From: Bradyrhizobium sp.
GTDB taxonomy: Bacteria > Pseudomonadota > Alphaproteobacteria > Rhizobiales > Xanthobacteraceae
DNA length: 57,236 bases
Assembly (NCBI RefSeq): GCF_027451485.1
Contig: NZ_DAIDJE010000186.1
Location: 1-57,236 of the forward strand
Reading direction: 5' to 3'
Shown: piece after piece, positions 29,765 through 38,336 of the stretch
Numbering within the stretch: position 1 is the stretch's first letter
Layout: every line of letters begins with the position of its first letter
Made by a program: the position numbers and the translations under genes
Notes under the pieces: generated by a model
The model's database searches: none
The model's input: the letters and a program-made list of their open reading frames with translations, nothing else
Told to the model about the DNA's origin: nothing

Positions 29765-31216
29765 ATGCCGCAACTTTACTTCACAGACCTCGCGATGTTG
29801 CGCCGCTCAGCAATCGTTGATGGTGTCACGCACGAACTCCAGGCGGAGACGATCGCGGCGGTGGAGGCAACAGGACTCAGCGACGGCATGCCATTCATTC
29901 TGGATGATTGCGGCGGCTACGACGTCGATCTCAATCGCTTCTTTCGGACCTGTCCTACGATGGGCGTGCGCTCGTCGAACAGTCTCAGGGCGTATGCCCG
30001 TGATCTTCTGGTTTGGATGCGATTCCTCTGCGAGCGGCGGGGGAGCAAGCCGATCTGGCAGGCCGATCGCGAAGATGTCGCAGCCTATCATGCCGCGCGC
30101 CGCCGATCGGCACCAGTTCACCGGATCTCTGCGGCCTCGTGGAACCGTGCTGTGGCCGCGCTTGAGAAGTTTTATGGCTGGGCAATCGAAGAAGAGCTCA
30201 TCGCCGCATCGCCATTCGGATCGAGTACGACGTGGCGGCGCGTTCGCGGCGGACGATTAACACCGGTTAGGACTGTCCGTGCCCGCGAAGCCGGCGCCCG
30301 ACGTGGCGACCTCCGGTTCGTCGGTCTCGATCATTTCTTTGCTTTCCGGGATGTTGGGTTGCGGGGCCGCCAGCTCGATGGATGTGAGGACGCTGCATGG
30401 AGCGGGCGCCACGGCGAGCGCAATGCCCTGTTCGCGGAACTGCTCGTCACAACCGGCCTGCGACTGGAAGAGGCGGCGAGCCTGCTTATAGTCGAATTAC
30501 CCGTAGCTGATCGGATCCGATCGGCTCCCAGATCGATCCCGTTTCGGCTTCCGGCCTCGATCGCCAAAGGCGGGAGATCGCGAGAGATCCGATTACCAGC
30601 GCGGCTTCTGCATCGCCTCGCCGACTTTGTGGCGATCGAGCGCGCCAATGCGCTCACCAATTTCCGCGATGTCAATTCCGGTTCGATCGTCGTTGGTGAT
30701 GGCCCAACCCGCGGCACGATTGGTCTTGCCGACAGTACCGGCCAAGTCCGATCTGTTCGCCTCGATGTGCTCAGCCCGACCGAGCGGAGGCGGCTCGTCA
30801 CGTCGTCGGGAGAGCCGATGATCCTCTGGCTGAACGAAGCGGGTCGGCCGATGACGTCGCCTGCCTGGGCGGCAGTGTTCCGCCGGGCAAGCACGCGGTG
30901 CCGCACTCTCGGCATCGATCTCGATGTCACCCCACATGCGTTGCGGCACACCTTCGCCGTCCACATGCTTTCCATGCTGATCCGCGAACAGATCGGCGCC
31001 GTCCTGGCCGATGGTCCGCCTGACGAACCGGGCTCCGCCGCCTACCGACGGATGATCGGCGATCCGCTGCAGAAGCTGCAGCGCCTTCTTGGGCATGCCA
31101 GTATTGCCAGCACTTACATTTATCTCGACAGCCTGGAGGAGAGCCGCGCGCTCGTCGAGGCGGCCGCCGAGCGCTGGGGCGCGGCGGTCAATGCTTCGAC
31201 GAAGGATGTGTCGTGA
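29765..31216 (+). CDS. tyrosine recombinase 1 of trio (Tn554 TnpA-like)
   Basis: This 483-residue site-specific recombinase has an N-terminal core-binding domain (LRAYARDLLVWMRFLCER) and a C-terminal catalytic domain. The catalytic residues are visible: Arg in TGLRLEEA, a Lys in KGGRSREI, His-x-x-Arg in HALRHTF, His in LLGHAS and Tyr in TYIYL. All five to six active residues are kept, so it should be active. It overlaps the next recombinase by four bases. It probably makes the cuts for element movement. Confidence 0.9.
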   Translation: MPQLYFTDLAMLRRSAIVDGVTHELQAETIAAVEATGLSDGMPFILDDCGGYDVDLNRFFRTCPTMGVRSSNSLRAYARDLLVWMRFLCERRGSKPIWQADREDVAAYHAARRRSAPVHRISAASWNRAVAALEKFYGWAIEEELIAASPFGSSTTWRRVRGGRLTPVRTVRAREAGARRGDLRFVGLDHFFAFRDVGLRGRQLDGCEDAAWSGRHGERNALFAELLVTTGLRLEEAASLLIVELPVADRIRSAPRSIPFRLPASIAKGGRSREIRLPARLLHRLADFVAIERANALTNFRDVNSGSIVVGDGPTRGTIGLADSTGQVRSVRLDVLSPTERRRLVTSSGEPMILWLNEAGRPMTSPAWAAVFRRASTRCRTLGIDLDVTPHALRHTFAVHMLSMLIREQIGAVLADGPPDEPGSAAYRRMIGDPLQKLQRLLGHASIASTYIYLDSLEESRALVEAAAERWGAAVNASTKDVS

Positions 31217-33033
31217 GCGGCAGGCGGGCAAGCTTTCCGCCGGCCGAGACCGCCATGGCGAGGCCGCTCGGCGCACTCCGTTTCGAGATACCGGTAGAGA
31301 GCGGCAAGCGCGTCACCGTCACCTTGAGCGATTCCTCGCGGCCGCGGCTTGCCCGCGCTTTCGGCGCGGCGCTGCGCGACAGTCTGACGGCGCCGGGTGT
31401 CGTGTGCACGCCCGCCAAGGTGCGCACGCATGTCGATCAGCTACGCCGGTTCCTGTACTTCCTCGATGCCGCCGGCGAGGCTGTCGACACCGTCGCGATG
31501 ATTGAACCGACGCTTTTCGACCGCTATGAAGCCTGGCTGAAGCGCAACACCTACGCTGGCGCCATCTTTCGCCGGCATCTGCTCTCCCGTCCGATCCTTC
31601 TCTTGCGCCAGATGGAGGAGTTGGAGCCGGGTTCCCTGCCCTCCGCTCTTCTGCCGCGACTCACCTATCTCAGCCTGGACCCGTACAAGAACAGCCGTCC
31701 GCGCGACGCCTACAGCGGAGCCGTCGCCGCGAACATCCGGCGCGCGGCACGCAAGCAGATCGTCGAAGCGGCCCGCCGGATCGCGCTGGAAGGCAAGCTG
31801 CCGACGTTGCCAGCCGATCTTCATCCGAGAGTCCAGGAGCGCTATCAGTTGCTCATCGAGGCGATCGACAGGGACAGTTGGGTCGCGTCAAAGGATCCGC
31901 TCTTCGACAACATGCGTCAGCGCGCCATCTACTACGGAGCGTCTCGCCGCGTGGATCTGAGTTGTCCGGCGACGCATGCCCGCTTCTACCTGACGGCGGT
32001 CGACGTGGTCGCCTTCATCATTCTGCTGTCGCTTGGGACAGGGCTCGAGATCGAATGCTTGCGCGAGCTGAAGGCCGACTGCCTGAAGAACTCGACCAAG
32101 GGTTTTGTTGATATCGCATATTTCAAGCGCCGCGCGCACGGTGCGGAGTGGAAGACGGTCAGGGTCCGCGACGGCGGGGCGACCACGCCGGGTGGCCTCG
32201 TGCGCCTTGCGATCAGGCTCACTGCCCGAGCCCGTCGCCGCCTTGATACCGATCGGCTCTGGGTCTGGGGATGCATCCACGGCCTGATTGGCGGCATGAC
32301 GAGAGCCAATTTCATGCCGCGCTACTTCGTGCGTCAATACGGCCTCGTCGATGACCAGGGCCGCGCCCTCCGCATCGAGCTTTCGCGACTGCGCAAAACC
32401 TACAAGGCGGAGTGGTATGTGAAGACTGGTGGCCAGCTCGAGACGTTCGCGCAAGGTCACTCCGTCGAGATAGCGGCGGAACACTATGCCGACATTCCCG
32501 CGCTCAAGGGCGTGCATGAAGCAACGATCGCTGCTGCGCTCGAGGATGCACTCGCCGCGAGCCGCCGCGTGCCCAACCCGGAACCACGCATCGTCACGCC
32601 CAAGGAAGAGGCGATGATCCGCCTGGATCCCGGCGGCAACGACCTACCCGGAACGCTCGCAGGCGAAGCGATCGTACCTTTCCTCGATGGAGCGCAGGAC
32701 CTGTGGCTCGCCGGCTGCGCCAGTTTCTACGACAGTCCGTTCGCGGCGAAGGGCGACGCCTGTCCATCGCCGTTCTGGAGTTGCCTCGACTGCAGCAATG
32801 CCGTCATCACCGCCCGCAAGATTCCGGCGCTAATCGCCTTTCTTGCATTTACAGTTGCGCAGCGGGAGGCACTCGCTGAAGCCGATTGGGAGGCCAAGTT
32901 CGGTCGGGCTTATCGACGCATCCGCGACCAGATCCTGCCCGCCTTCCCGAAGGCGGTGGTTACCGCTGCGCGCACCGAGGCCGAAGCAACGCCAGGCATC
33001 GTCTACCTGCCGCCGGAAGCGAGCGCGACGTGA
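31213..33033 (+). CDS. tyrosine recombinase 2 of trio (TnpB-like, altered catalytic site)
   Basis: This 606-residue protein has the tyrosine-recombinase fold, but the active site differs from the first partner. The usual Arg in TGLR is Glu (GTGLEIECLREL), and His-x-x-Arg appears as SRLR (ELSRLRKTYK). His and Tyr in GHSVEIAAEHYAD are kept. A C-terminal Cys cluster (CPSPFWSCLDCSNAV) may bind zinc, as in Tn554 TnpB. It may act as a structural or accessory subunit. It overlaps both neighbours by four bases. Confidence 0.85.
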   Translation: MSGRRASFPPAETAMARPLGALRFEIPVESGKRVTVTLSDSSRPRLARAFGAALRDSLTAPGVVCTPAKVRTHVDQLRRFLYFLDAAGEAVDTVAMIEPTLFDRYEAWLKRNTYAGAIFRRHLLSRPILLLRQMEELEPGSLPSALLPRLTYLSLDPYKNSRPRDAYSGAVAANIRRAARKQIVEAARRIALEGKLPTLPADLHPRVQERYQLLIEAIDRDSWVASKDPLFDNMRQRAIYYGASRRVDLSCPATHARFYLTAVDVVAFIILLSLGTGLEIECLRELKADCLKNSTKGFVDIAYFKRRAHGAEWKTVRVRDGGATTPGGLVRLAIRLTARARRRLDTDRLWVWGCIHGLIGGMTRANFMPRYFVRQYGLVDDQGRALRIELSRLRKTYKAEWYVKTGGQLETFAQGHSVEIAAEHYADIPALKGVHEATIAAALEDALAASRRVPNPEPRIVTPKEEAMIRLDPGGNDLPGTLAGEAIVPFLDGAQDLWLAGCASFYDSPFAAKGDACPSPFWSCLDCSNAVITARKIPALIAFLAFTVAQREALAEADWEAKFGRAYRRIRDQILPAFPKAVVTAARTEAEATPGIVYLPPEASAT

Positions 33034-35195
33034 CGGCGATTTCTGCTCCGTCGCCCAATACCAGAGGCGTCGTTTCGCGGATGCGGCGCGACGACGAACT
33101 GGTGTTGGCGACGCACGCCCTCAAGCCGGGAACGAATGAGGCCAGCTTGTCGCGCTTTGGCGACGACCGCTGGGATCTCGCTTCCGCGGTCTTCCGTGAG
33201 AACGCACCGCATGCGCTTACAGCCGTCAACTTCGCCGTGCTCGACGATCCGCTGCAGCGTTTGACCGCCAAAGAGTTCATCTGGGCGCGGCTGAACGAGC
33301 CTTCGCCCTGCCCGACGCGGGTTCGCATGGCGCCGACGATCGCCCGCGCAACGCTGACGGACCTGAGCGGCTTCATGCAGTTCGTTGCGCGGCATGCTGG
33401 CGCGTTCGGAATGCACCTGGTCGATCAAGCAATGCTCGACGCTTATCTCGCTGAGCTTCGGCGCGAGCGGAGGCGAACCGCCGAACGCGTCGCTCATCTG
33501 CTCGACGTACCGATCGAACTCGATCGCTATTCGTCATTTCTGACGCTCGGCGGCTTTTGCTGCCGTCCCTGGCGAGGCCGTCCCGCAGCGCGGGTCGCCG
33601 GGCTGCCGCCGCGACCGATGGTGGCCGAGAACCGCACGCCGCGCATCCCGGAGCCGGTCATTGGTGCGCTATTGCGATGGTCGTTGAAGTATGTCGATCT
33701 CTTCGCCATCGACATCTTCGCCGCCCGCGCCGAACTCGACCGGCTGGAACAAGCCATACATCTGCGCGACAGCGCCGAGGTACCTGCTGCGCTCATTGAT
33801 CGGCTCGACGTGTATATCGGCCGGCGTTGTGCCGACGGTCGCGGCATTCCCATTTCCGCCTTCGACCGGGGCGGTCGGCGCAAGCCGCAAAGCCAGTCGA
33901 CCGGCATGCTGGAGCCCGCCATCAACTTTCATCTGATCGCCCTCCAACTCGGCTGCGATAAGCGCCTCCTGATTTCTCGCCCGGCGCTCCGCAGGCGCTT
34001 GGAGCGCGCCATCGAGCGTCTCGGCGGAGAGATCGGCGGCATGGATAGCACTATCGCGGTCGACCCGGATACCGGCTTGCCCTGGCGAGAGCGGTTCGAC
34101 GAACGCAGCATCGCCGAAGAAGAACGGATGCTGCAAGCCGCAGCCTATGTCATCTGCGCCTACCTGACGGGCATGCGCGATAGCGAACTGCAGGCCATGC
34201 GCGTCGGCTGTTGGTCGCTCGGCCGAAGCGCCGACGGGATCGTTGAGCGACATCGTATCAAGAGCATCACTTATAAAGCGCGGGAGACAAGCGGCGAGGA
34301 AGCCGAGTGGGTGACCATTGCCCCGGTGGTGCGCGCGATTGAGGTGGTGGAGCGCCTCACCATGCCGCAACGGGAAGTCCGCGGTGCCGATACCATCTGG
34401 CAGGCCCTTGCGATGCACAATGGCAAGATGACCGTGCTTCGCGGCGGTGTGATCGGCCTCATCAACGGCTTTCGTGACCACCTCGATGCTCGCTCGCCCG
34501 AGGAGCCGGCGATCCCACACGTCGAGGGTGGCCCATGGTGGTTCACACCCCGTCAGTTTCGAAGGACGCTCGCCTGGTACATCGCCAACCGGCCGTTCGG
34601 CACCGTGGCGGGCAAGATTCAGTACAAGCATGCGTCGATCGCCATGTTCGAGGGCTATTCCGGCTCCAGTCCATCGGGCTTTCGCCGCGAGGTCGAGCAG
34701 GAACGCGCGCTCGGCCAGATCGATGATGTGGTCGAACATTACGAGGAAGCGATCAAGCGCGGACTGCCTCCAGCGGGGCCAGCAGCGGCGCGACTGCGGA
34801 ACGAGTTCGCACGGATCCGCGATGAACTCGGCGATCTGCCGGGCCGCATCGTCGATGCACAGCGACTGCGATCGATGCTCGGACATCTCGGGCGCGCGCT
34901 CCACGTCGGTCTGCTGGCCGACTGTTTCTTCGATCCCGATACGGCGCTCTGCCTCGACCGTGAGAACGCCACGACCGACCGAAGCGCTCCGGCACTATCC
35001 CACTGCCGACCGGATCGTTGCCCAAACGCCTGTGTCACGCGTCGTCATCTGGCGCCTTGGCAGGCGTCGATCGCCGAGGGCGAACATCTGCTCCAGGATC
35101 GGCGGCTCTCGTCGCTGCAGCGCCAGGTTCTGACAGAGGACAATGAGCGCAAGCGGCGGCTCATCGCGCCACTCCTCGAAGGAACACCAGAATGA
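33030..35195 (+). CDS. large tyrosine recombinase-like protein 3 of trio
   Basis: This protein has about 721 residues and a GTG start overlapping the previous stop. A recombinase-type region contains TGMRDSELQAMRVG (catalytic Arg), TPRQFRRTLAWYI in the place of His-x-x-Arg, and HASIAMFEGYSG with His and Tyr. A long N-terminal extension and a C-terminal Cys/His tail (CFFDPDTALCLDR, HCRPDRCPNACVTRRH) are unusual and may bind metal. Three tandem recombinases are typical of trio elements, but these are much longer than those of classic RIT elements. Confidence 0.82.
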   Translation: MTAISAPSPNTRGVVSRMRRDDELVLATHALKPGTNEASLSRFGDDRWDLASAVFRENAPHALTAVNFAVLDDPLQRLTAKEFIWARLNEPSPCPTRVRMAPTIARATLTDLSGFMQFVARHAGAFGMHLVDQAMLDAYLAELRRERRRTAERVAHLLDVPIELDRYSSFLTLGGFCCRPWRGRPAARVAGLPPRPMVAENRTPRIPEPVIGALLRWSLKYVDLFAIDIFAARAELDRLEQAIHLRDSAEVPAALIDRLDVYIGRRCADGRGIPISAFDRGGRRKPQSQSTGMLEPAINFHLIALQLGCDKRLLISRPALRRRLERAIERLGGEIGGMDSTIAVDPDTGLPWRERFDERSIAEEERMLQAAAYVICAYLTGMRDSELQAMRVGCWSLGRSADGIVERHRIKSITYKARETSGEEAEWVTIAPVVRAIEVVERLTMPQREVRGADTIWQALAMHNGKMTVLRGGVIGLINGFRDHLDARSPEEPAIPHVEGGPWWFTPRQFRRTLAWYIANRPFGTVAGKIQYKHASIAMFEGYSGSSPSGFRREVEQERALGQIDDVVEHYEEAIKRGLPPAGPAAARLRNEFARIRDELGDLPGRIVDAQRLRSMLGHLGRALHVGLLADCFFDPDTALCLDRENATTDRSAPALSHCRPDRCPNACVTRRHLAPWQASIAEGEHLLQDRRLSSLQRQVLTEDNERKRRLIAPLLEGTPE

Positions 35196-35638
35196 CCAAG
35201 CCAATCAGCGCTGCCGCCGCCTCGTCCATTGAGGCAGCCATATCGCGGCTGATAGGCAGCGGCGATGTCCAGACGACATTCACAATTACCCGCTTGGCAT
35301 CGGAGGCCGGACTCTCGCGCGCAACACTTTACAGGGCGCCCGAACTGCTCGTGAGATTCCGGTCCGCCATCGCGTCGCATCCGCGAGAGGTGAAGAGTCC
35401 CGCATCCAGCGCAGATCGGGTCCGCCAACTCGAAGCCGAGATTGCCGCCCTGCGCGGACGTGAGACCGAGGAGCTTCGCGCCCTGCGGTCATCCAACCGG
35501 AACATGGCGCAACATATCCAGGCTCTCAGCCTCCTCGTGCGCCAGCAAGAGCAACGGATTGCCCGGCTTCAGGCCGAACCCTCGGAATCGGGACGCGTTG
35601 CAACGCTCTTCGCACTTGCCGCGACGCCGCCACGTTGA
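35192..35638 (+). CDS. TnpC-like small protein (DUF6262-type)
   Basis: This 148-residue protein has an N-terminal helix-turn-helix-like segment (TITRLASEAGLSRATLYRA) and a coiled coil (about 75-135, VRQLEAEIAALRGRETEEL). The layout matches TnpC of Tn554-type elements, which sets orientation and efficiency of transposition. It overlaps recombinase 3 by four bases and ends the rightward operon. Its end overlaps the convergent DUF2274 gene by about 70 bases. Confidence 0.75.
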   Translation: MTKPISAAAASSIEAAISRLIGSGDVQTTFTITRLASEAGLSRATLYRAPELLVRFRSAIASHPREVKSPASSADRVRQLEAEIAALRGRETEELRALRSSNRNMAQHIQALSLLVRQQEQRIARLQAEPSESGRVATLFALAATPPR

Positions 35639-35865
35639 CGAATCTTTCCTCGCTCGGATTGTGAGCGTCGGCGCCGGTAGCCGCGGTCCGACCGGATGAA
35701 GGCTTCGAGCATGTGTGGGATCAACGTCGCGGCGTCGACGGGCTCGTACAGCCGGCTGTGCTCGGCGGCATAACGGTCGAGTTCTTCTTTCAGGGGCTCA
35801 GGGATGCCGATCGTCATGCGGACGAGACCGACCTTCGGCAAGCGGCCAAGTTTCAGATCCGCCAT
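35569..35865 (-). CDS. second DUF2274 protein, carried by the insertion
   Basis: This 98-residue protein starts MADLKLGRLPKVGLVRMTIG and continues with LIPHMLEAFIRSDRGYRRRR, a complete DUF2274 domain. DUF2274 proteins follow trbI in many ICEs; their role is unknown, although the ribbon-like fold suggests a regulator. A GGGAGG ribosome site precedes the ATG. The last 25 or so residues overlap the TnpC-like gene and look foreign. It lies directly behind the truncated native DUF2274, in the same direction, and differs clearly from it in sequence. Confidence 0.85.
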   Translation of the reverse strand: MADLKLGRLPKVGLVRMTIGIPEPLKEELDRYAAEHSRLYEPVDAATLIPHMLEAFIRSDRGYRRRRSQSERGKIRQRGGVAASAKSVATRPDSEGSA

Positions 35866-36017
35866 TCGTCGCCTCCCACCCAAAATGCGACAGAGACATG
35901 TTGACCGTTCAGATAATCGCCGTAGGCCACGAGATCGCGGTGAACCGTGGCCGGCAGTTCGAGCGAGACCTTGACCGGCTTGTCATCGGCGATCGGGCCG
36001 AGTTTCAACTTCGCCAT
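35853..36017 (-). pseudogene. N-terminal part of the split ICE DUF2274 gene
   Basis: The frame begins at an ATG next to the trbI stop and reads MAKLKLGPIADDKPVKVSLE, then LPATVHRDLVAY, typical DUF2274. After Tyr32 the translation leaves the family pattern (GDYLNGQHVSV...) and stops at codon 55. The family C-terminus is found 6.4 kb away at 29331-29495. The junction at about 35921 is the right end of the insertion. Confidence 0.85.
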
Positions 36018-36018
36018 A

Positions 36019-37272
36019 TCAGCCTCTGTAGGGTTCGAGCACCAGATCGCGGGTGACGATTACGCGGACCGGGTATCCAGGTCGAATGGTGAGCGTCGGC
36101 GCAATGTTGAGCTGGCGGCTAACGATCTGCTGACCGGTCTGATTGATGCTGTCGGAGGCGCCGTTGCGGAGCGCACGGACGATATCGCTCTCCTGCCCGG
36201 ATGTGCCGGCCTCCGCCCCGACGCTGAGAAGCGTGGAGAGCGCAGCGGCCTTGAACAATTCTCCCCAGTGGTAGTCGACGCCATCCTCGAGGCCGGCATA
36301 GCCCTGGGCGTCCGCGCCGGGCTGGCGTTCGAGGACGATCGAGCGACCGTTCGGGAAGATCAGCCGATTCCAGACGAGGAGTATGCGCCGCTGACCGAAG
36401 CCGACGCCGCTGTCATATTGCCCGATGACGCGCGTACCCTGGGGCACGAGCAGGATCTTGCCGGTCGGGCTGTCATAGATGTTCTCAGTCACCTGCGCGG
36501 TGATCTGACCTGGCAGGTCAGAGCGGATGCCGGTGATGAGCGCGGCGGAGATGACGGCACCGGCCTGCAGGACGTTCTTCGACGCCGGCGCTGCAGCACG
36601 ATCCGGCGAGACGGTCCGCTTGTCCGGCGTCTGATTGAGGAACGCGAGCTGGCGGTCCTGCGCCGAGGGCGTTGCGGGCTGCGGCGCGAGGCCAAGGCTA
36701 GTGAGGTCTGGTTGCGGCGCGACGGTTGTCGCAGGCTGCGCGCTATTTGCCGGCCGCGTTTCCGTTGACGCAAACAGCCGCGCGGTCCGCGCCGCCTCCA
36801 GCTCCTGCGCCCGGCGCTGCTCCTCCGGGCTTGGCCCGACAGGGCCTGATGCCGGCGCACCGATTGCCGGCACGGGACCGCCATTTTGCGCGTTGAGGAT
36901 CGGGCGGCCGAGATCGCCAGGGAGCGGCGGGCCGAGCTTCGGAACGCCCGAATAGTCCTTCGGCAAGCCGGCAAGCCCGTCGGGCGTTGAGCGATTGTCG
37001 GTCGAATATAGCTCCTGGCCTTGGCCATTGTGACGGGTCTGAAGCGCAAAGATCAGCGCGCCGCCAACACCAAGGCTAGCGGCGAGACCCAGTCCGGCGA
37101 GGACCTTGCGAGACACGCGCGTCACCCTTGGCGGCTCGGCGCGCAACCGCATGGTCGCGGCCGGCTCGCCGGTGAGCGGCCGGGCGTCATCCTCGGCCTG
37201 GGTCTCCGGCCCGGCGTCATTCGCTGGCACCCGACCTTCTTCTTCCTTCTCGGGATTCGACTTGTCGCTCAC
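36019..37272 (-). CDS. trbI: conjugal transfer protein TrbI (VirB10-like)
   Basis: This 417-residue VirB10-type protein spans the envelope of the type IV secretion system. It has a cytoplasmic N-tail, one helix (VLAGLGLAASLGVGGALIF), a Pro/Gln-rich periplasmic part, and a C-terminal barrel domain with VLQAGAVISAALITGI and LVPQGTRVIGQYDS. The length and all blocks match the family. It overlaps trbG by four bases. Confidence 0.96.
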   Translation of the reverse strand: MSDKSNPEKEEEGRVPANDAGPETQAEDDARPLTGEPAATMRLRAEPPRVTRVSRKVLAGLGLAASLGVGGALIFALQTRHNGQGQELYSTDNRSTPDGLAGLPKDYSGVPKLGPPLPGDLGRPILNAQNGGPVPAIGAPASGPVGPSPEEQRRAQELEAARTARLFASTETRPANSAQPATTVAPQPDLTSLGLAPQPATPSAQDRQLAFLNQTPDKRTVSPDRAAAPASKNVLQAGAVISAALITGIRSDLPGQITAQVTENIYDSPTGKILLVPQGTRVIGQYDSGVGFGQRRILLVWNRLIFPNGRSIVLERQPGADAQGYAGLEDGVDYHWGELFKAAALSTLLSVGAEAGTSGQESDIVRALRNGASDSINQTGQQIVSRQLNIAPTLTIRPGYPVRVIVTRDLVLEPYRG

Positions 37273-38336
37273 GATGCCGGCCTCCCATCGGTGCGGGAGA
37301 TGCGGACGCGCTTCTGGTTCTTGACCGCGCCGAAGCGAAGTTCGGCGGCAGCGAACAGCCGATCGACGATCATGTAGTTGCCGCGCACGCGATAGTTCAC
37401 CAGTTCGGAAGTGTCGCCCTCCGGCCCTACCACGAACAAGGGCGGCATCTCGCCCTGGCCGATACCGCGTGGGAATTCGATGAACACCTGCTTGCCGTCA
37501 TCGAAGGCGCGCAGCGGCCGCCACGGCGCGCGGTCGCCCGTAACCTCGTAGCGGAAGTTGACGCGGGCGAGATCAATGCCGCCGGACACCGGCTGCGCGG
37601 CCTCGGCCTGCTGGTTCTGGCGGCGCAGCGCGATGAGCTGGTCCTGCGGATATTGCCAGGACACCGACGCCATGTAGGTCGAGGGCGTCGCGCGCAGCTC
37701 CATGTGATAGGTGCGCCGGTCGGTGTTGATGACGAGGTTGGTCATCAGCTCGGCGCGGGTCGGCTTGACGAGGATGTGTATCTGCTTGGCCGCGCCAATG
37801 CCGCTCTCGGTATCGCCGATGATCCAGCGCACGGTGTCGCCGGCGGCGACAGGACCGGAGCCAACGAGTTGCTCGCCCGGCTGGAGCGCGATGTCGGTGA
37901 TCTGCCCCGGCGAGGCATAGACCTGATAGAGCGCGCCATCGACGAAGGGATAGATCTGCATCGAGTTGATGAAACCGTTGCGAACGGGCTGGACGCGTGC
38001 GGCGGCGTTGGCCTGGTTGACGCGTGCAGCGGGATCGGCCGGTTCCGGCTCGGGCTTGCCGTCCTTGCCGATCGGCTTCAACTGGCCGGGAAGCGGCAGC
38101 GGCCTTGGCAGCTCCACCACCCTGACGGGCGCTGGCAGATCGCTCGTTTGCACGGCCGGGGCCGCATTGTCGTAGGAGATCTCCGGCGGCGGCGTATGGG
38201 TGGCGCACCCTGCCAACGCCGAACCGGCGAGCAGGATCGCCGGCAACGCGGATTTACGGAAAGCCGGCATTACGTGGATGCGGAAAGCCGGACGCCCTGC
38301 ACTCCAGGGGGCGGCTTTACGGAGTGCTGGCATCAT
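37269..38336 (-). CDS. trbG: conjugal transfer protein TrbG (VirB9-like)
   Basis: This protein of about 355 residues forms the outer-membrane ring with TrbI. It has a lipoprotein-type signal (AILLAGSALAGC) and a CagX/VirB9 domain (FVDGALYQVYASPGQITDIA). The first ATG has an AAGGAG site and overlaps trbF; a second ATG 22 codons later (MPAFRKSALP) directly precedes the signal. The sequence between them looks like a partial duplication (MPALRKAA.../MPAFRKSA). Which start is used is uncertain. Confidence 0.93.
   Translation of the reverse strand: MMPALRKAAPWSAGRPAFRIHVMPAFRKSALPAILLAGSALAGCATHTPPPEISYDNAAPAVQTSDLPAPVRVVELPRPLPLPGQLKPIGKDGKPEPEPADPAARVNQANAAARVQPVRNGFINSMQIYPFVDGALYQVYASPGQITDIALQPGEQLVGSGPVAAGDTVRWIIGDTESGIGAAKQIHILVKPTRAELMTNLVINTDRRTYHMELRATPSTYMASVSWQYPQDQLIALRRQNQQAEAAQPVSGGIDLARVNFRYEVTGDRAPWRPLRAFDDGKQVFIEFPRGIGQGEMPPLFVVGPEGDTSELVNYRVRGNYMIVDRLFAAAELRFGAVKNQKRVRISRTDGRPAS

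Larger units (their letters stand above)
29496..35921. mobile_element. 6.4-kb recombinase-trio insertion in the DUF2274 gene
   Basis: The two halves of one DUF2274 gene flank this segment, so it is an insertion. Its ends are imperfect inverted repeats: the left end reads GGCATTATCCTGAC and the right end, on the minus strand, GGCGATTATCTGAAC. It holds a hairpin cluster, three tyrosine-recombinase genes, a TnpC-like gene and a second DUF2274 gene. The gene set resembles Tn554-type transposons, with one extra recombinase as in recombinase-trio elements. No target duplication could be confirmed. Confidence 0.75.
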
